From Zeugodacus cucurbitae (taxonomy: Eukaryota; Arthropoda; Insecta; Diptera; Tephritidae), in NCBI RefSeq assembly GCF_028554725.1, contig NC_071670.1, positions 22,314,001 to 22,378,000 of the forward strand: a stretch of 64,000 nt of DNA, in the 5' to 3' direction. Position 1 is the first letter of the stretch. The number at the start of each line of letters is the position of its first letter. The notes beneath the pieces are model-generated. The model saw only the letters and a program-made list of their open reading frames with translations, searched no databases and was not told the origin of the DNA. Positions 40,186 through 55,160 of the stretch are shown here, piece by piece. The translations under genes were made by a program, and so were the position numbers.

Positions 40186-42182
40186 TAAATGATTATGAAT
40201 AAACATTCTTTATGTTTCTATTTGTCGATAAACAACTTGCAAGAAAGTGAACTTTGATCTTAAATGTGATAAAATGCAAAGTAAATGATTATGAATAAAT
40301 GTTTTTTATGTTTTTATTTTTAATATTCAGCTCGCAAGAAAGTGAACTTTGATCTTAAATGTGATAAAATACGAAATAAATGATTATGAAATTATGTTCT
40401 TTATGTTTTTATTTGTCGATATTCAACTTGCACGAAAGTGAACTTTTATCTTAAATCTGATAAAATATAAAATAAATGATAATGAATAAATGTTCTTTAT
40501 GTTTCCAGTTGTCGATAAACAACTCGCAAGAAAGTGAACTTTGATCTTAAATGTGATAAAATACGAAATAAATGATTATGAAATTATGTTCTTTATGTTT
40601 TTATTTGTCGATATTCAACTTTCACAAAAGTGAACTTTTATCTTAAATCTGATAAAATATGAAATAAATGATTATGAATAAATGTTCTTTATGTTTCCAG
40701 TTGTCGATAAACAACTTGCAAGAAAGTGAACTTTAATCTTAAATGTGATAAAATACAAAATAAATGATTATGAATAAATGTTCTTTATGTTTTTATTTGT
40801 CAATATTCAACTTGCAAGAATGTGAACTTGATCATAAATCTGATAAAAATACAAAATAAATGATTATGAATAAACATTCTTTATGTTTTTATTTGTCGAT
40901 AAACAACTTGCAAGAAAGTGAACTTTGATCTTAAATGTGATAAAATACAAAATAAATGATTATGAATAAATGCTCTTTATGTTTTTATTTGTCAATATTC
41001 AACTTGCAAGAATGTGAACTTGATCTTAAATCTGATAAAAATACAAAATAAATGATTATGAATAAACATTCTTTATGTTTCTATTTGTCGATAAACAACT
41101 TGCAAGAAAGTGAACTTTGATAATAAATGTGATAAAATACAAAATAAATGATTATGAATAAACATTCTTTATGTTTTTATTTGTCGGTATTTAACTTGCA
41201 TTAAAGTGAACTTTTATCTTGCATGTGATAAAATACAAAATAAATGATTATGAATAAATGTTCTTTATGTTTTTATTTGTCGGTATTTAACTTGCAGGAA
41301 AGTGAACTTTTATCTTACATGTGATAAAATACAAAATAAATGATTATGAATAAATGTTCTTTATGTTTTTATTTGTCGGTATTTAACTTGCAGGAAAGTG
41401 AACTTTTATCTTACATGTGATAAAATACAAATTAAATGATTATGAATAAATGTTCTTTATGTTTTTATTTGTCAATATTCAACTTGCTAGAATGTGAACT
41501 TTGATATTAAATGTGATAAAATACAAAATAAATGATTATGAATAAACATTCTTTATGTTTTTATTTGTCGGTATTTAACTTGCGGAAAAGTGAACTTTTA
41601 TCTTGCATGTGATAAAATACAAAATAAATGATTATGAATAAGTGTTCTTTATGTTTTTATTTGTCGATATTTAACTTGAAGGAAAGTGAACTTTTATCTT
41701 ACATGTGATAAAATACAAATTAAATGATTATGAATGAATGTTCTTTATGTTTTTATTTGTCAATATTCAACTTGCTAGAATGTGAACTTTGATATTAAAT
41801 GTGATAAAATACAAAATAAATGATTATGAATAAACATTCTTTATGTTTTTATTTGTCGATATTCAAGTTGCAGGAAAGTGAACTTTGATATTAAATGTGA
41901 TAAAATACAAAATAAATGATTATGAATAAACATTCATTATGTTTTTATTTGTCGATAAACAACTTGCAAGAAAGCGAACTTTGATATTAAATGTGATAAA
42001 ATAATAAATAAATGATTAGGAATATGAAAATGAACTTGATCATAAATCTGATAAAAATACAAAATAAATGATTATGAATAAATGTTCTTTATGTTTTTAT
42101 TTGTCAATATTCAACTTGCAAGAATGTGAACTTGATCATAAATCTGATAAAATACAAAATAAATGATTATGAATAAACATTC

Positions 42183-42213
42183 TTTACGTTTTTATTTTGA
42201 TAAAAATACAAAA
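42183..42213 (+). repeat. Irregular monomer join, second occurrence
   Basis: Same TTTTATTTT-to-GATAAAAATAC join as at 40171. A further irregular join (AGGAATATGAAAATGAAC) lies just upstream near 42019. Confidence 0.75.
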
Positions 42214-45009
42214 TAAATGATTATGAATAAACATTCTTTATGTTTCTATTTGTCGATAAACAACTTGCAAGAAAGTGAACTTTGATCTTAAATGTGATAA
42301 AATGCAAAGTAAATGATTATGAATAAATGTTTTTTATGTTTTTATTTTTAATATTCAACTCGCAAGAAAGTGAACTTTGATCTTAAATGTGATAAAATAC
42401 GAAATAAATGATTATGAAATTATGTTCTTTATGTTTTTATTTGTCGATATTCAACTTGCACGAAAGTGAACTTTTATCTTAAATCTGATAAAATATAAAA
42501 TAAATGATAATGAATAAATGTTCTTTATGTTTCCAGTTGTCGATAAACAACTCGCAAGAAAGTGAACTTTGATCTTAAATGTGATAAAATACGAAATAAA
42601 TGATTATGAAATTATGTTCTTTATGTTTTTATTTGTCGATATTCAACTTTCACGAAAGTGAACTTTTATCTTAAATCTGATAAAATATGAAATAAATGAT
42701 TATGAATAAATGTTCTTTATGTTTCCAGTTGTCGATAAACAACTTGCAAGAAAGTGAACTTTGATCTTAAATGTGATAAAATACAAAATAAATGATTATG
42801 AATAAATGTTCTTTATGTTTTTATTTGTCAATATTCAACTTGCAAGAATTTGAACTTGATCATAAATCTGATAAAAATACAAAATAAATGATTATGAATA
42901 AACATTCTTTATGTTTATATGTGTCGATAAACAACTTGCAAGAAAGTGAACTTTGATCTTAAATGTGATAAAATACAAAATAAATGATTATGAATAAATG
43001 CTCTTTATGTTTTTATTTGTCAATATTCAACTTGCAAGAATGTGAACTTGATCTTAAATCTGATAAAAATACAAAATAAATGATTATGAATAAACATTCT
43101 TTATGTTTCTATTTGTCGATAAACAACTTGCAAGAAAGTGAACTTTGATAATAAATGTGATAAAATACAAAATAAATGATTATGAATAAACATTCTTTAT
43201 GTTTTTATTTGTCGGTATTTAACTTGCATTAAAGTGAACTTTTATCTTGCATGTGATAAAATACAAAATAAATGATTATGAATAAATGTTCTTTATGTTT
43301 TTATTTGTCGGTATTTAACTTGCAGGAAAGTGAACTTTTATCTTACATGTGATAAAATACAAATTAAATGATTATGAATAAATGTTCTTTATGTTTTTAT
43401 TTGTCAATATTCAACTTGCTAGAATGTGAACTTTGATATTAAATGTGATAAAATACAAAATAAATGATTATGAATAAACATTCTTTATGTTTTTATTTGT
43501 CGGTATTTAACTTGCGGAAAAGTGAACTTTTATCTTGCATGTGATAAAATACAAAATAAATGATTATGAATAAATGTTCTTTATGTTTTTATTTGTCGGT
43601 ATTTAACTTGCAGGAAAGTGAACTTTTATCTTACATGTGATAAAATACAAATTAAATGATTATGAATAAATGTTCTTTATGTTTTTATTTGTCAATATTC
43701 AACTTGCTAGAATGTGAACTTTGATATTAAATGTGATAAAATACAAAATAAATGATTATGAATAAACATTCTTTATGTTTTTATTTGTCGGTATTTAACT
43801 TGCGGAAAAGTGAACTTTTATCTTGCATGTGATAAAATACAAAATAAATGATTATGAATAAGTGTTCTTTATGTTTTTATTTGTCGGTATTTAACTTGCA
43901 GGAAAGTGAACTTTTATCTTACATGTGATAAAATACAAATTAAATGATTATGAATGAATGTTCTTTATGTTTTTATTTGTCAATATTCAACTTGCTAGAA
44001 TGTGAACTTTGATATTAAATGTGATAAAATACAAAATAAATGATTATGAATAAACATTCTTTATGTTTTTATTTGTCGATATTCAACTTGCAGGAAAGTG
44101 AACTTTGATATTAAATGTGATAAAATACAAAATAAATGATTATGAATAAACATTCATTATGTTTTTATTTGTCGATAAACAACTTGCAAGAAAGCGAACT
44201 TTGATCTTAAAAGTGATAAAATACAAAATAAATGATTATGAATAAATGTTCTTTATGTTTTTATTTGTCAATATTCAACTTGCAAGAATGTGAACTTGAT
44301 CATAAATCTGATAAAATACAAAATAAATGATTATGAATAAACATTCTTTACGTTTTTATTTTTAATATTCAACTTGCAAGAAAGTGAACTTTGATCTTAA
44401 ATGTGATAAAATACGAAATAAATGATTATGAATTTATGTTCTTTATGTTTTTATTTGTCAATATTCAACTTGCACGAAAGTGAACTTTTATCTTAAATCT
44501 GATAAAATGTAAAATAAATGATTATGAATAAATGTTCTTTATGTTTCCAGTTGTCGAAAAACAACTTGCAAGAAAGCGAACTTTGATCTTAAATGTGATA
44601 AAATAAAAAATAAATGATTATGAATAAATTTTCTTTATGTTTTCGTTTGTCAATATTCAACTTGCAAGAATGTGAACTTGATCATAAATCTGATAAAAAT
44701 ACAAAATAAATGATTATGAGTAAACATTCTTTATGTTTTTATTTGCCGATATTTAACTTGCAAGAAAGTGAACTTGATCATAAATGTGATAAAATACGAA
44801 ATAAATGATTATGAATTTATGTTCTTTATGTTTTTATTTGTCAATATTCAACTTGCACGAAAGTGAACTTTTATCTTAAATCTGGTAAAATGTAAAATAA
44901 ATGATTATGAATAAATGTTCTTTATGTTTCCAGTTGTCGATAAACAACTTGCAAGAAAGCGAACTTTGATCTTAAATGTGATATAATAAAAAATAAATGA
45001 TTATGAATA

Positions 45010-45031
45010 AATGTTCTTTATGTGAACTTGA
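45010..45031 (+). repeat. Deletion junction of a 63-bp satellite monomer
   Basis: Same ATGT-to-ATGT deletion, in the first 4662-bp unit. It shows that this unit and the 3.41-kb unit share an ancestor. Confidence 0.85.
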
Positions 45032-45305
45032 TCATAAATCTGATAAAATACAAAATAAATGATTATGAATAAACATTCTTTACGTTTTTATTTTTAATAT
45101 TCAACTTGCAAGAAAGTGAACTTTGATCTTAAATGTGATAAAATACGAAATAAATGATTATGAATAAATGTTCTTTATGTTTTTATTTGTCAATATTCAA
45201 CTTGCTAGAATGTGAACTTTGATATTAAATGTGATAAAATACAAAATAAATGATTAGGAATAAACATTCTTTATGTTTTTATTGGTCGATAAACAACTTG
45301 CAAGA

Positions 45306-46460
45306 AAATGAACTTGATCATAAATGTGATAAAATACGAAATAAATGATTATGAAATTATGTTCTTTATGTTTTTATTTGTCGATATTCAACTTGCACGA
45401 AAGTGAACTTTTATCTTAAATCTGATAAAATATAAAATAAATGATAATGAATAAATGTTCTTTATGTTTCCAGTTGTCGATAAACAACTCGCAAGAAAGT
45501 GAACTTTGATCTTAAATGTGATAAAATACGAAATAAATGATTATGAAATTATGTTCTTTATGTTTTTATTTGTCGATATTCAACTTGCAAGAATTTGAAC
45601 TTGATCATAAATCTGATAAAAATACAAAATAAATGATTATGAATAAACATTCTTTATGTTTTTATTTGTCGATAAACAACTTGCAAGAAAGTGAACTTTG
45701 ATCTTAAATGTGATAAAATACAAAATAAATGATTATGAATAAATGCTCTTTATGTTTTTATTTGTCAATATTCAACTTGCTAGAATGTGAACTTTGATCT
45801 TAAATGTGATAAAATGCAAAGTAAATGATTATGAATAAATGTTTTTTATGTTTTTATTTTTAATATTCAACTCGCAAGAAAATGAACTTGATCATAAATG
45901 TGATAAAATACGAAATAAATGATTATGAAATTATGTTCTTTATGTTTTTATTTGTCGATATTCAACTTGCACGAAAGTGAACTTTTATCTTAAATCTGAT
46001 AAAATATAAAATAAATGATAATGAATAAATGTTCTTTATGTTTCCAGTTGTCGATAAACAACTCGCAAGAAAGTGAACTTTGATCTTAAATGTGATAAAA
46101 TACGAAATAAATGATTATGAAATTATGTTCTTTATGTTTTTATTTGTCGATATTCAACTTGCAAGAATTTGAACTTGATCATAAATCTGATAAAAATACA
46201 AAATAAATGATTATGAATAAACATTCTTTATGTTTTTATTTGTCGATAAACAACTTGCAAGAAAGTGAACTTTGATCTTAAATGTGATAAAATACAAAAT
46301 AAATGATTATGAATAAATGCTCTTTATGTTTTTATTTGTCAATATTCAACTTGCTAGAATGTGAACTTTGATCTTAAATGTGATAAAATACAAAATAAAT
46401 GATTATGAATAAACATTCTTTACGTTTTTATTTTTAATATTCAACTTGCAAGAAAGTGAA
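45306..46460 (+). repeat. Local 574-bp (six-monomer) tandem duplication
   Basis: Inside the 4662-bp unit, a run of six monomers beginning CAAGAAAATGAACTTGATC at 45301 recurs from 45875, an offset of 574 bp. The same doubled pattern is carried into the second 4662-bp unit near 49.97-51.1 kb, so the small duplication came before the large one. Confidence 0.7.
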
Positions 46461-49400
46461 CTTTGATCTTAAATGTGATAAAATACGAAATAAATGATTA
46501 TGAATAAATGTTCTTTATGTTTTTATTTGTCAATATTCAACTTGCTAGAATGTGAACTTTGATCTTAAATGTGATAAAATGCAAAGTAAATGATTATGAA
46601 TAAATGTTTTTTATGTTTTTATTTTTAATATTCAACTCGCAAAAAAGTGAACTTTGATCTTAAATGTGATAAAATACGAAATAAATGATTATGAAATTAT
46701 GTTCTTTATGTTTTTATTTGTCGATATTCAACTTGCAAGAAAGTGAACTTTGATCTTAAATGTGATAAAATACAAAATAAATGATTATGAATAAATGCTC
46801 TTTATGTTTTTATTTGTCAATATTCAACTTGCAAGAATGTGAACTTGATCTTAAATCTGATAAAAATACAAAATAAATGATTATGAATAAACATTCTTTA
46901 TGTTTCTATTTGTCGATAAACAACTTGCAAGAAAGTGAACTTTGATAATAAATGTGATAAAATACAAAATAAATGATTATGAATAAACATTCTTTATGTT
47001 TTTATTTGTCGGTATTTAACTTGCATTAAAGTGAACTTTTATCTTGCATGTGATAAAATACAAAATAAATGATTATGAATAAATGTTCTTTATGTTTTTA
47101 TTTGTCGGTATTTAACTTGCAGGAAAGTGAACTTTTATCTTACATGTGATAAAATACAAATTAAATGATTATGAATAAATGTTCTTTATGTTTTTATTTG
47201 TCAATATTCAACTTGCTAGAATGTGAACTTTGATATTAAATGTGATAAAAATACAAAATAAATGATTATGAAATTATGTTCTTTATGTTTTTATTTGTCG
47301 ATATTCAACTTTCACGAAAGTGAACTTTTATCTTAAATCTGATAAAATATGAAATAAATGATTATGAATAAATGTTCTTTATGTTTCCAGTTGTCGATAA
47401 ACAACTTGCAAGAAAGTGAACTTTGATCTTAAATGTGATAAAATACAAAATAAATGATTATGAATAAATGTTCTTTATGTTTTTATTTGTCAATATTCAA
47501 CTTGCAAGAATTTGAACTTGATCATAAATCTGATAAAAATACAAAATAAATGATTATGAATAAACATTCTTTATGTTTATATGTGTCGATAAACAACTTG
47601 CAAGAAAGTGAACTTTGATCTTAAATGTGATAAAATACAAAATAAATGATTATGAATAAATGCTCTTTATGTTTTTATTTGTCAATATTCAACTTGCAAG
47701 AATGTGAACTTGATCTTAAATCTGATAAAAATACAAAATAAATGATTATGAATAAACATTCTTTATGTTTCTATTTGTCGATAAACAACTTGCAAGAAAG
47801 TGAACTTTGATAATAAATGTGATAAAATACAAAATAAATGATTATGAATAAACATTCTTTATGTTTTTATTTGTCGGTATTTAACTTGCATTAAAGTGAA
47901 CTTTTATCTTGCATGTGATAAAATACAAAATAAATGATTATGAATAAATGTTCTTTATGTTTTTATTTGTCGGTATTTAACTTGCAGGAAAGTGAACTTT
48001 TATCTTACATGTGATAAAATACAAATTAAATGATTATGAATAAATGTTCTTTATGTTTTTATTTGTCAATATTCAACTTGCTAGAATGTGAACTTTGATA
48101 TTAAATGTGATAAAATACAAAATAAATGATTATGAATAAACATTCTTTATGTTTTTATTTGTCGGTATTTAACTTGCGGAAAAGTGAACTTTTATCTTGC
48201 ATGTGATAAAATACAAAATAAATGATTATGAATAAATGTTCTTTATGTTTTTATTTGTCGGTATTTAACTTGCAGGAAAGTGAACTTTTATCTTACATGT
48301 GATAAAATACAAATTAAATGATTATGAATAAATGTTCTTTATGTTTTTATTTGTCAATATTCAACTTGCTAGAATGTGAACTTTGATATTAAATGTGATA
48401 AAATACAAAATAAATGATTATGAATAAACATTCTTTATGTTTTTATTTGTCGGTATTTAACTTGCGGAAAAGTGAACTTTTATCTTGCATGTGATAAAAT
48501 ACAAAATAAATGATTATGAATAAGTGTTCTTTATGTTTTTATTTGTCGGTATTTAACTTGCAGGAAAGTGAACTTTTATCTTACATGTGATAAAATACAA
48601 ATTAAATGATTATGAATGAATGTTCTTTATGTTTTTATTTGTCAATATTCAACTTGCTAGAATGTGAACTTTGATATTAAATGTGATAAAATACAAAATA
48701 AATGATTATGAATAAACATTCTTTATGTTTTTATTTGTCGATATTCAACTTGCAGGAAAGTGAACTTTGATATTAAATGTGATAAAATACAAAATAAATG
48801 ATTATGAATAAACATTCATTATGTTTTTATTTGTCGATAAACAACTTGCAAGAAAGCGAACTTTGATCTTAAAAGTGATAAAATACAAAATAAATGATTA
48901 TGAATAAATGTTCTTTATGTTTTTATTTGTCAATATTCAACTTGCAAGAATGTGAACTTGATCATAAATCTGATAAAATACAAAATAAATGATTATGAAT
49001 AAACATTCTTTACGTTTTTATTTTTAATATTCAACTTGCAAGAAAGTGAACTTTGATCTTAAATGTGATAAAATACGAAATAAATGATTATGAATTTATG
49101 TTCTTTATGTTTTTATTTGTCAATATTCAACTTGCACGAAAGTGAACTTTTATCTTAAATCTGATAAAATGTAAAATAAATGATTATGAATAAATGTTCT
49201 TTATGTTTCCAGTTGTCGAAAAACAACTTGCAAGAAAGCGAACTTTGATCTTAAATGTGATAAAATAAAAAATAAATGATTATGAATAAATTTTCTTTAT
49301 GTTTTCGTTTGTCAATATTCAACTTGCAAGAATGTGAACTTGATCATAAATCTGATAAAAATACAAAATAAATGATTATGAGTAAACATTCTTTATGTTT

Positions 49401-49671
49401 TTATTTGCCGATATTTAACTTGCAAGAAAGTGAACTTGATCATAAATGTGATAAAATACGAAATAAATGATTATGAATTTATGTTCTTTATGTTTTTATT
49501 TGTCAATATTCAACTTGCACGAAAGTGAACTTTTATCTTAAATCTGGTAAAATGTAAAATAAATGATTATGAATAAATGTTCTTTATGTTTCCAGTTGTC
49601 GATAAACAACTTGCAAGAAAGCGAACTTTGATCTTAAATGTGATATAATAAAAAATAAATGATTATGAATA

Positions 49672-49693
49672 AATGTTCTTTATGTGAACTTGA
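49672..49693 (+). repeat. Deletion junction of a 63-bp satellite monomer
   Basis: Same deletion 4662 bp after the one at 45020, in the second large unit. Confidence 0.85.
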
Positions 49694-52600
49694 TCATAAA
49701 TCTGATAAAATACAAAATAAATGATTATGAATAAACATTCTTTACGTTTTTATTTTTAATATTCAACTTGCAAGAAAGTGAACTTTGATCTTAAATGTGA
49801 TAAAATACGAAATAAATGATTATGAATAAATGTTCTTTATGTTTTTATTTGTCAATATTCAACTTGCTAGAATGTGAACTTTGATATTAAATGTGATAAA
49901 ATACAAAATAAATGATTAGGAATAAACATTCTTTATGTTTTTATTGGTCGATAAACAACTTGCAAGAAAATGAACTTGATCATAAATGTGATAAAATACG
50001 AAATAAATGATTATGAAATTATGTTCTTTATGTTTTTATTTGTCGATATTCAACTTGCACGAAAGTGAACTTTTATCTTAAATCTGATAAAATATAAAAT
50101 AAATGATAATGAATAAATGTTCTTTATGTTTCCAGTTGTCGATAAACAACTCGCAAGAAAGTGAACTTTGATCTTAAATGTGATAAAATACGAAATAAAT
50201 GATTATGAAATTATGTTCTTTATGTTTTTATTTGTCGATATTCAACTTGCAAGAATTTGAACTTGATCATAAATCTGATAAAAATACAAAATAAATGATT
50301 ATGAATAAACATTCTTTATGTTTTTATTTGTCGATAAACAACTTGCAAGAAAGTGAACTTTGATCTTAAATGTGATAAAATACAAAATAAATGATTATGA
50401 ATAAATGCTCTTTATGTTTTTATTTGTCAATATTCAACTTGCTAGAATGTGAACTTTGATCTTAAATGTGATAAAATGCAAAGTAAATGATTATGAATAA
50501 ATGTTTTTTATGTTTTTATTTTTAATATTCAACTCGCAAGAAAATGAACTTGATCATAAATGTGATAAAATACGAAATAAATGATTATGAAATTATGTTC
50601 TTTATGTTTTTATTTGTCGATATTCAACTTGCACGAAAGTGAACTTTTATCTTAAATCTGATAAAATATAAAATAAATGATAATGAATAAATGTTCTTTA
50701 TGTTTCCAGTTGTCGATAAACAACTCGCAAGAAAGTGAACTTTGATCTTAAATGTGATAAAATACGAAATAAATGATTATGAAATTATGTTCTTTATGTT
50801 TTTATTTGTCGATATTCAACTTGCAAGAATTTGAACTTGATCATAAATCTGATAAAAATACAAAATAAATGATTATGAATAAACATTCTTTATGTTTTTA
50901 TTTGTCGATAAACAACTTGCAAGAAAGTGAACTTTGATCTTAAATGTGATAAAATACAAAATAAATGATTATGAATAAATGCTCTTTATGTTTTTATTTG
51001 TCAATATTCAACTTGCTAGAATGTGAACTTTGATCTTAAATGTGATAAAATACAAAATAAATGATTATGAATAAACATTCTTTACGTTTTTATTTTTAAT
51101 ATTCAACTTGCAAGAAAGTGAACTTTGATCTTAAATGTGATAAAATACGAAATAAATGATTATGAATAAATGTTCTTTATGTTTTTATTTGTCAATATTC
51201 AACTTGCTAGAATGTGAACTTTGATCTTAAATGTGATAAAATGCAAAGTAAATGATTATGAATAAATGTTTTTTATGTTTTTATTTTTAATATTCAACTC
51301 GCAAAAAAGTGAACTTTGATCTTAAATGTGATAAAATACGAAATAAATGATTATGAAATTATGTTCTTTATGTTTTTATTTGTCGATATTCAACTTGCAA
51401 GAAAGTGAACTTTGATCTTAAATGTGATAAAATACAAAATAAATGATTATGAATAAATGCTCTTTATGTTTTTATTTGTCAATATTCAACTTGCAAGAAT
51501 GTGAACTTGATCTTAAATCTGATAAAAATACAAAATAAATGATTATGAATAAACATTCTTTATGTTTCTATTTGTCGATAAACAACTTGCAAGAAAGTGA
51601 ACTTTGATAATAAATGTGATAAAATACAAAATAAATGATTATGAATAAACATTCTTTATGTTTTTATTTGTCGGTATTTAACTTGCATTAAAGTGAACTT
51701 TTATCTTGCATGTGATAAAATACAAAATAAATGATTATGAATAAATGTTCTTTATGTTTTTATTTGTCGGTATTTAACTTGCAGGAAAGTGAACTTTTAT
51801 CTTACATGTGATAAAATACAAATTAAATGATTATGAATAAATGTTCTTTATGTTTTTATTTGTCAATATTCAACTTGCTAGAATGTGAACTTTGATATTA
51901 AATGTGATAAAATACAAAATAAATGATTATGAATAAACATTCTTTATGTTTTTATTTGTCGGTATTTAACTTGCGGAAAAGTGAACTTTTATCTTGCATG
52001 TGATAAAATACAAAATAAATGATTATGAATAAATGTTCTTTATGTTTTTATTTGTCGGTATTTAACTTGCAGGAAAGTGAACTTTTATCTTACATGTGAT
52101 AAAATACAAATTAAATGATTATGAATAAATGTTCTTTATGTTTTTATTTGTCAATATTCAACTTGCTAGAATGTGAACTTTGATATTAAATGTGATAAAA
52201 TACAAAATAAATGATTATGAATAAACATTCTTTATGTTTTTATTTGTCGGTATTTAACTTGCGGAAAAGTGAACTTTTATCTTGCATGTGATAAAATACA
52301 AAATAAATGATTATGAATAAGTGTTCTTTATGTTTTTATTTGTCGGTATTTAACTTGCAGGAAAGTGAACTTTTATCTTACATGTGATAAAATACAAATT
52401 AAATGATTATGAATGAATGTTCTTTATGTTTTTATTTGTCAATATTCAACTTGCTAGAATGTGAACTTTGATATTAAATGTGATAAAATACAAAATAAAT
52501 GATTATGAATAAACATTCTTTATGTTTTTATTTGTCGATATTCAACTTGCAGGAAAGTGAACTTTGATATTAAATGTGATAAAATACAAAATAAATGATT

Positions 52601-53468
52601 ATGAATAAACATTCATTATGTTTTTATTTGTCGATAAACAACTTGCAAGAAAGCGAACTTTGATCTTAAAAGTGATAAAATACAAAATAAATGATTATGA
52701 ATAAATGTTCTTTATGTTTTTATTTGTCAATATTCAACTTGCAAGAATGTGAACTTGATCATAAATCTGATAAAATACAAAATAAATGATTATGAATAAA
52801 CATTCTTTACGTTTTTATTTTTAATATTCAACTTGCAAGAAAGTGAACTTTGATCTTAAATGTGATAAAATACGAAATAAATGATTATGAATTTATGTTC
52901 TTTATGTTTTTATTTGTCAATATTCAACTTGCACGAAAGTGAACTTTTATCTTAAATCTGATAAAATGTAAAATAAATGATTATGAATAAATGTTCTTTA
53001 TGTTTCCAGTTGTCGAAAAACAACTTGCAAGAAAGCGAACTTTGATCTTAAATGTGATAAAATAAAAAATAAATGATTATGAATAAATTTTCTTTATGTT
53101 TTCGTTTGTCAATATTCAACTTGCAAGAATGTGAACTTGATCATAAATCTGATAAAAATACAAAATAAATGATTATGAGTAAACATTCTTTATGTTTTTA
53201 TTTGCCGATATTTAACTTGCAAGAAAGTGAACTTGATCATAAATGTGATAAAATACGAAATAAATGATTATGAATTTATGTTCTTTATGTTTTTATTTGT
53301 CAATATTCAACTTGCACGAAAGTGAACTTTTATCTTAAATCTGGTAAAATGTAAAATAAATGATTATGAATAAATGTTCTTTATGTTTCCAGTTGTCGAT
53401 AAACAACTTGCAAGAAAGCGAACTTTGATCTTAAATGTGATATAATAAAAAATAAATGATTATGAATA

Positions 53469-53490
53469 AATGTTCTTTATGTGAACTTGA
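53469..53490 (+). repeat. Deletion junction of a 63-bp satellite monomer
   Basis: Same deletion 3797 bp after the one at 49682, in the partial third copy. Confidence 0.85.
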
Positions 53491-55114
53491 TCATAAATCT
53501 GATAAAATACAAAATAAATGATTATGAATAAACATTCTTTACGTTTTTATTTTTAATATTCAACTTGCAAGAAAGTGAACTTTGATCTTAAATGTGATAA
53601 AATACGAAATAAATGATTATGAATAAATGTTCTTTATGTTTTTATTTGTCAATATTCAACTTGCTAGAATGTGAACTTTGATATTAAATGTGATAAAATA
53701 CAAAATAAATGATTAGGAATAAACATTCTTTATGTTTTTATTGGTCGATAAACAACTTGCAAGAAAATGAACTTGATCATAAATCTGATAAAAATACAAA
53801 ATAAATGATTATGAATAAATGTTCTTTATGTTTTTATTTGTCAATATTCAACTTGCAAGAATGTGAACTTGATCATAAATCTGATAAAATACAAAATAAA
53901 TGATTATGAATAAACATTCTTTACGTTTTTATTTTTAATATTCAACTTGCAAGAAAGTGAACTTTGATCTTATATGTGATAAAATACGAAATAAATGATT
54001 ATGAATTTATGTTCTTTATGTTTTTATTTGTCAATATTCAACTTGCACGAAAGTGAACTTTTATCTTAAATCTGATAAAATGTAAAATAAATGATTATGA
54101 ATAAATGTTCTTTATGTTTCCAGTTGTCGATAAACAACTTGCAAGAAAGCGTACTTTGATCTTAAATGTGATAAAATAAAAAATAAATGATTATGAATAA
54201 ATGTTCTTTATGTTTTCGTTTGTCAATATTCAACTTGCAAGAATGTGAACTTGATCATAAATCTGATAAAAATACAAAATAAATGATTATGAATAAACAT
54301 TCTTTATGTTTCTATTTGTCGATAAACAACTTGCAAGAAAGTGAACTTTGATCTTAAATGTGATAAAATACAAAGTAAATGATTATGAATAAAGATTCTT
54401 TATGCTTTTATTTGTCGATATTCAACTTGCAAGAAAAGGAACTTTGATCTTAAATGTGATAAAATACAAACTAAATGATTATGAATAAATGTTCTTTATG
54501 TTATTATTTGTCAATATTCAACTCGCAAGAATGTGAACTTGATCATAAATCTGATAAAAATACAAAATAAATGATTATGAATAAACATTCTTTATGTTTC
54601 TATTTGTCGATAAACAACTTGCAAGAAAGTGAACTTTGATATTAAATGTGATAAAATACAAAATAAATGATTATGAATAAACATTCTTTATGTTTTTATT
54701 TGTCGATATTTAACTTGCAGGAAAGTGAACTTTTATCTTACATGTGATAAAATACAAAATAAATGATTATGAATAAATGTTCTTTATGTTTCCAGTTGTC
54801 GATAAACAACTTGCAAAAAAGTGAACTTTGATCTTAAATGTGATAAAATACAAAATAAATGATTATGAATAAATGTTCTTTATGTTTTTGTTTGTCAATA
54901 TTCAACTTGCAAGAATGTGAACTTGATCATAAATCTGATAAAAATACAAAATAAATGATTATGAGTAAACATTCTTTATGTTTTTATTTGTCGATATTTA
55001 ACTTGCAAGAAAGTGAACTTGATCATAAATCTGATAAAAATACAAAATAAATTATTATGAATAAATGTTCTTTATGTTTTTATTTGTCAATATTCAACTT
55101 GCAAGAATGTGAAC

Positions 55115-55123
55115 TTTGATATT
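55115..55123. repeat. Target-site duplication, left, copy 3
   Basis: TTTGATATT before the fragment, repeated at 56015-56023. Confidence 0.88.
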
Positions 55124-55144
55124 CTTCTTCTTAACTGGCGTAGA

Positions 55145-55160
55145 AACCGCTTACGCGGTT
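55145..55160 (-). other. Terminal hairpin overlapping the stop codon, fragment copy 3
   Basis: Same AACCGC-TTAC-GCGGTT inverted repeat as in copies 1 and 2. Confidence 0.5.

Larger units (their letters stand above)
42595..53786 (+). repeat. Tandem higher-order repeat of 4662 bp, two copies plus a partial third
   Basis: Unit 1 (about 42595-47255) and unit 2 (about 47257-51915) share a 4662-bp offset, checked at ATGTTTATATGTGTCG (42911/47573), TTGTCGAAAAACAAC (44551/49213) and GATATAATAAAAAATAAATG (44980/49642). A partial third copy continues to about 53786 at an offset of 3797 bp from unit 2 (49213/53010 and 49642/53439). The 865-bp difference is nine monomers plus one base. It equals the distance between two similar segments inside unit 1/2 (46791 and 47656), as expected from unequal exchange. 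Confidence 0.85.
31075..55114 (+). repeat. 96-bp satellite array, central block with large higher-order repeats
   Basis: About 24 kb of the same monomers with no insertion. Higher-order structure is clearest here. A unit of about 3.41 kb is tandemly doubled at 33.3-40.1 kb, and one of 4662 bp is doubled at 42.6-51.9 kb, followed by a partial third copy to about 53.8 kb. Five 63-bp shortened monomers (junctions near 36301, 39714, 45020, 49682 and 53479) mark equivalent points in these blocks. No open frame of note is present and I see no gene or RNA gene. Confidence 0.97.
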
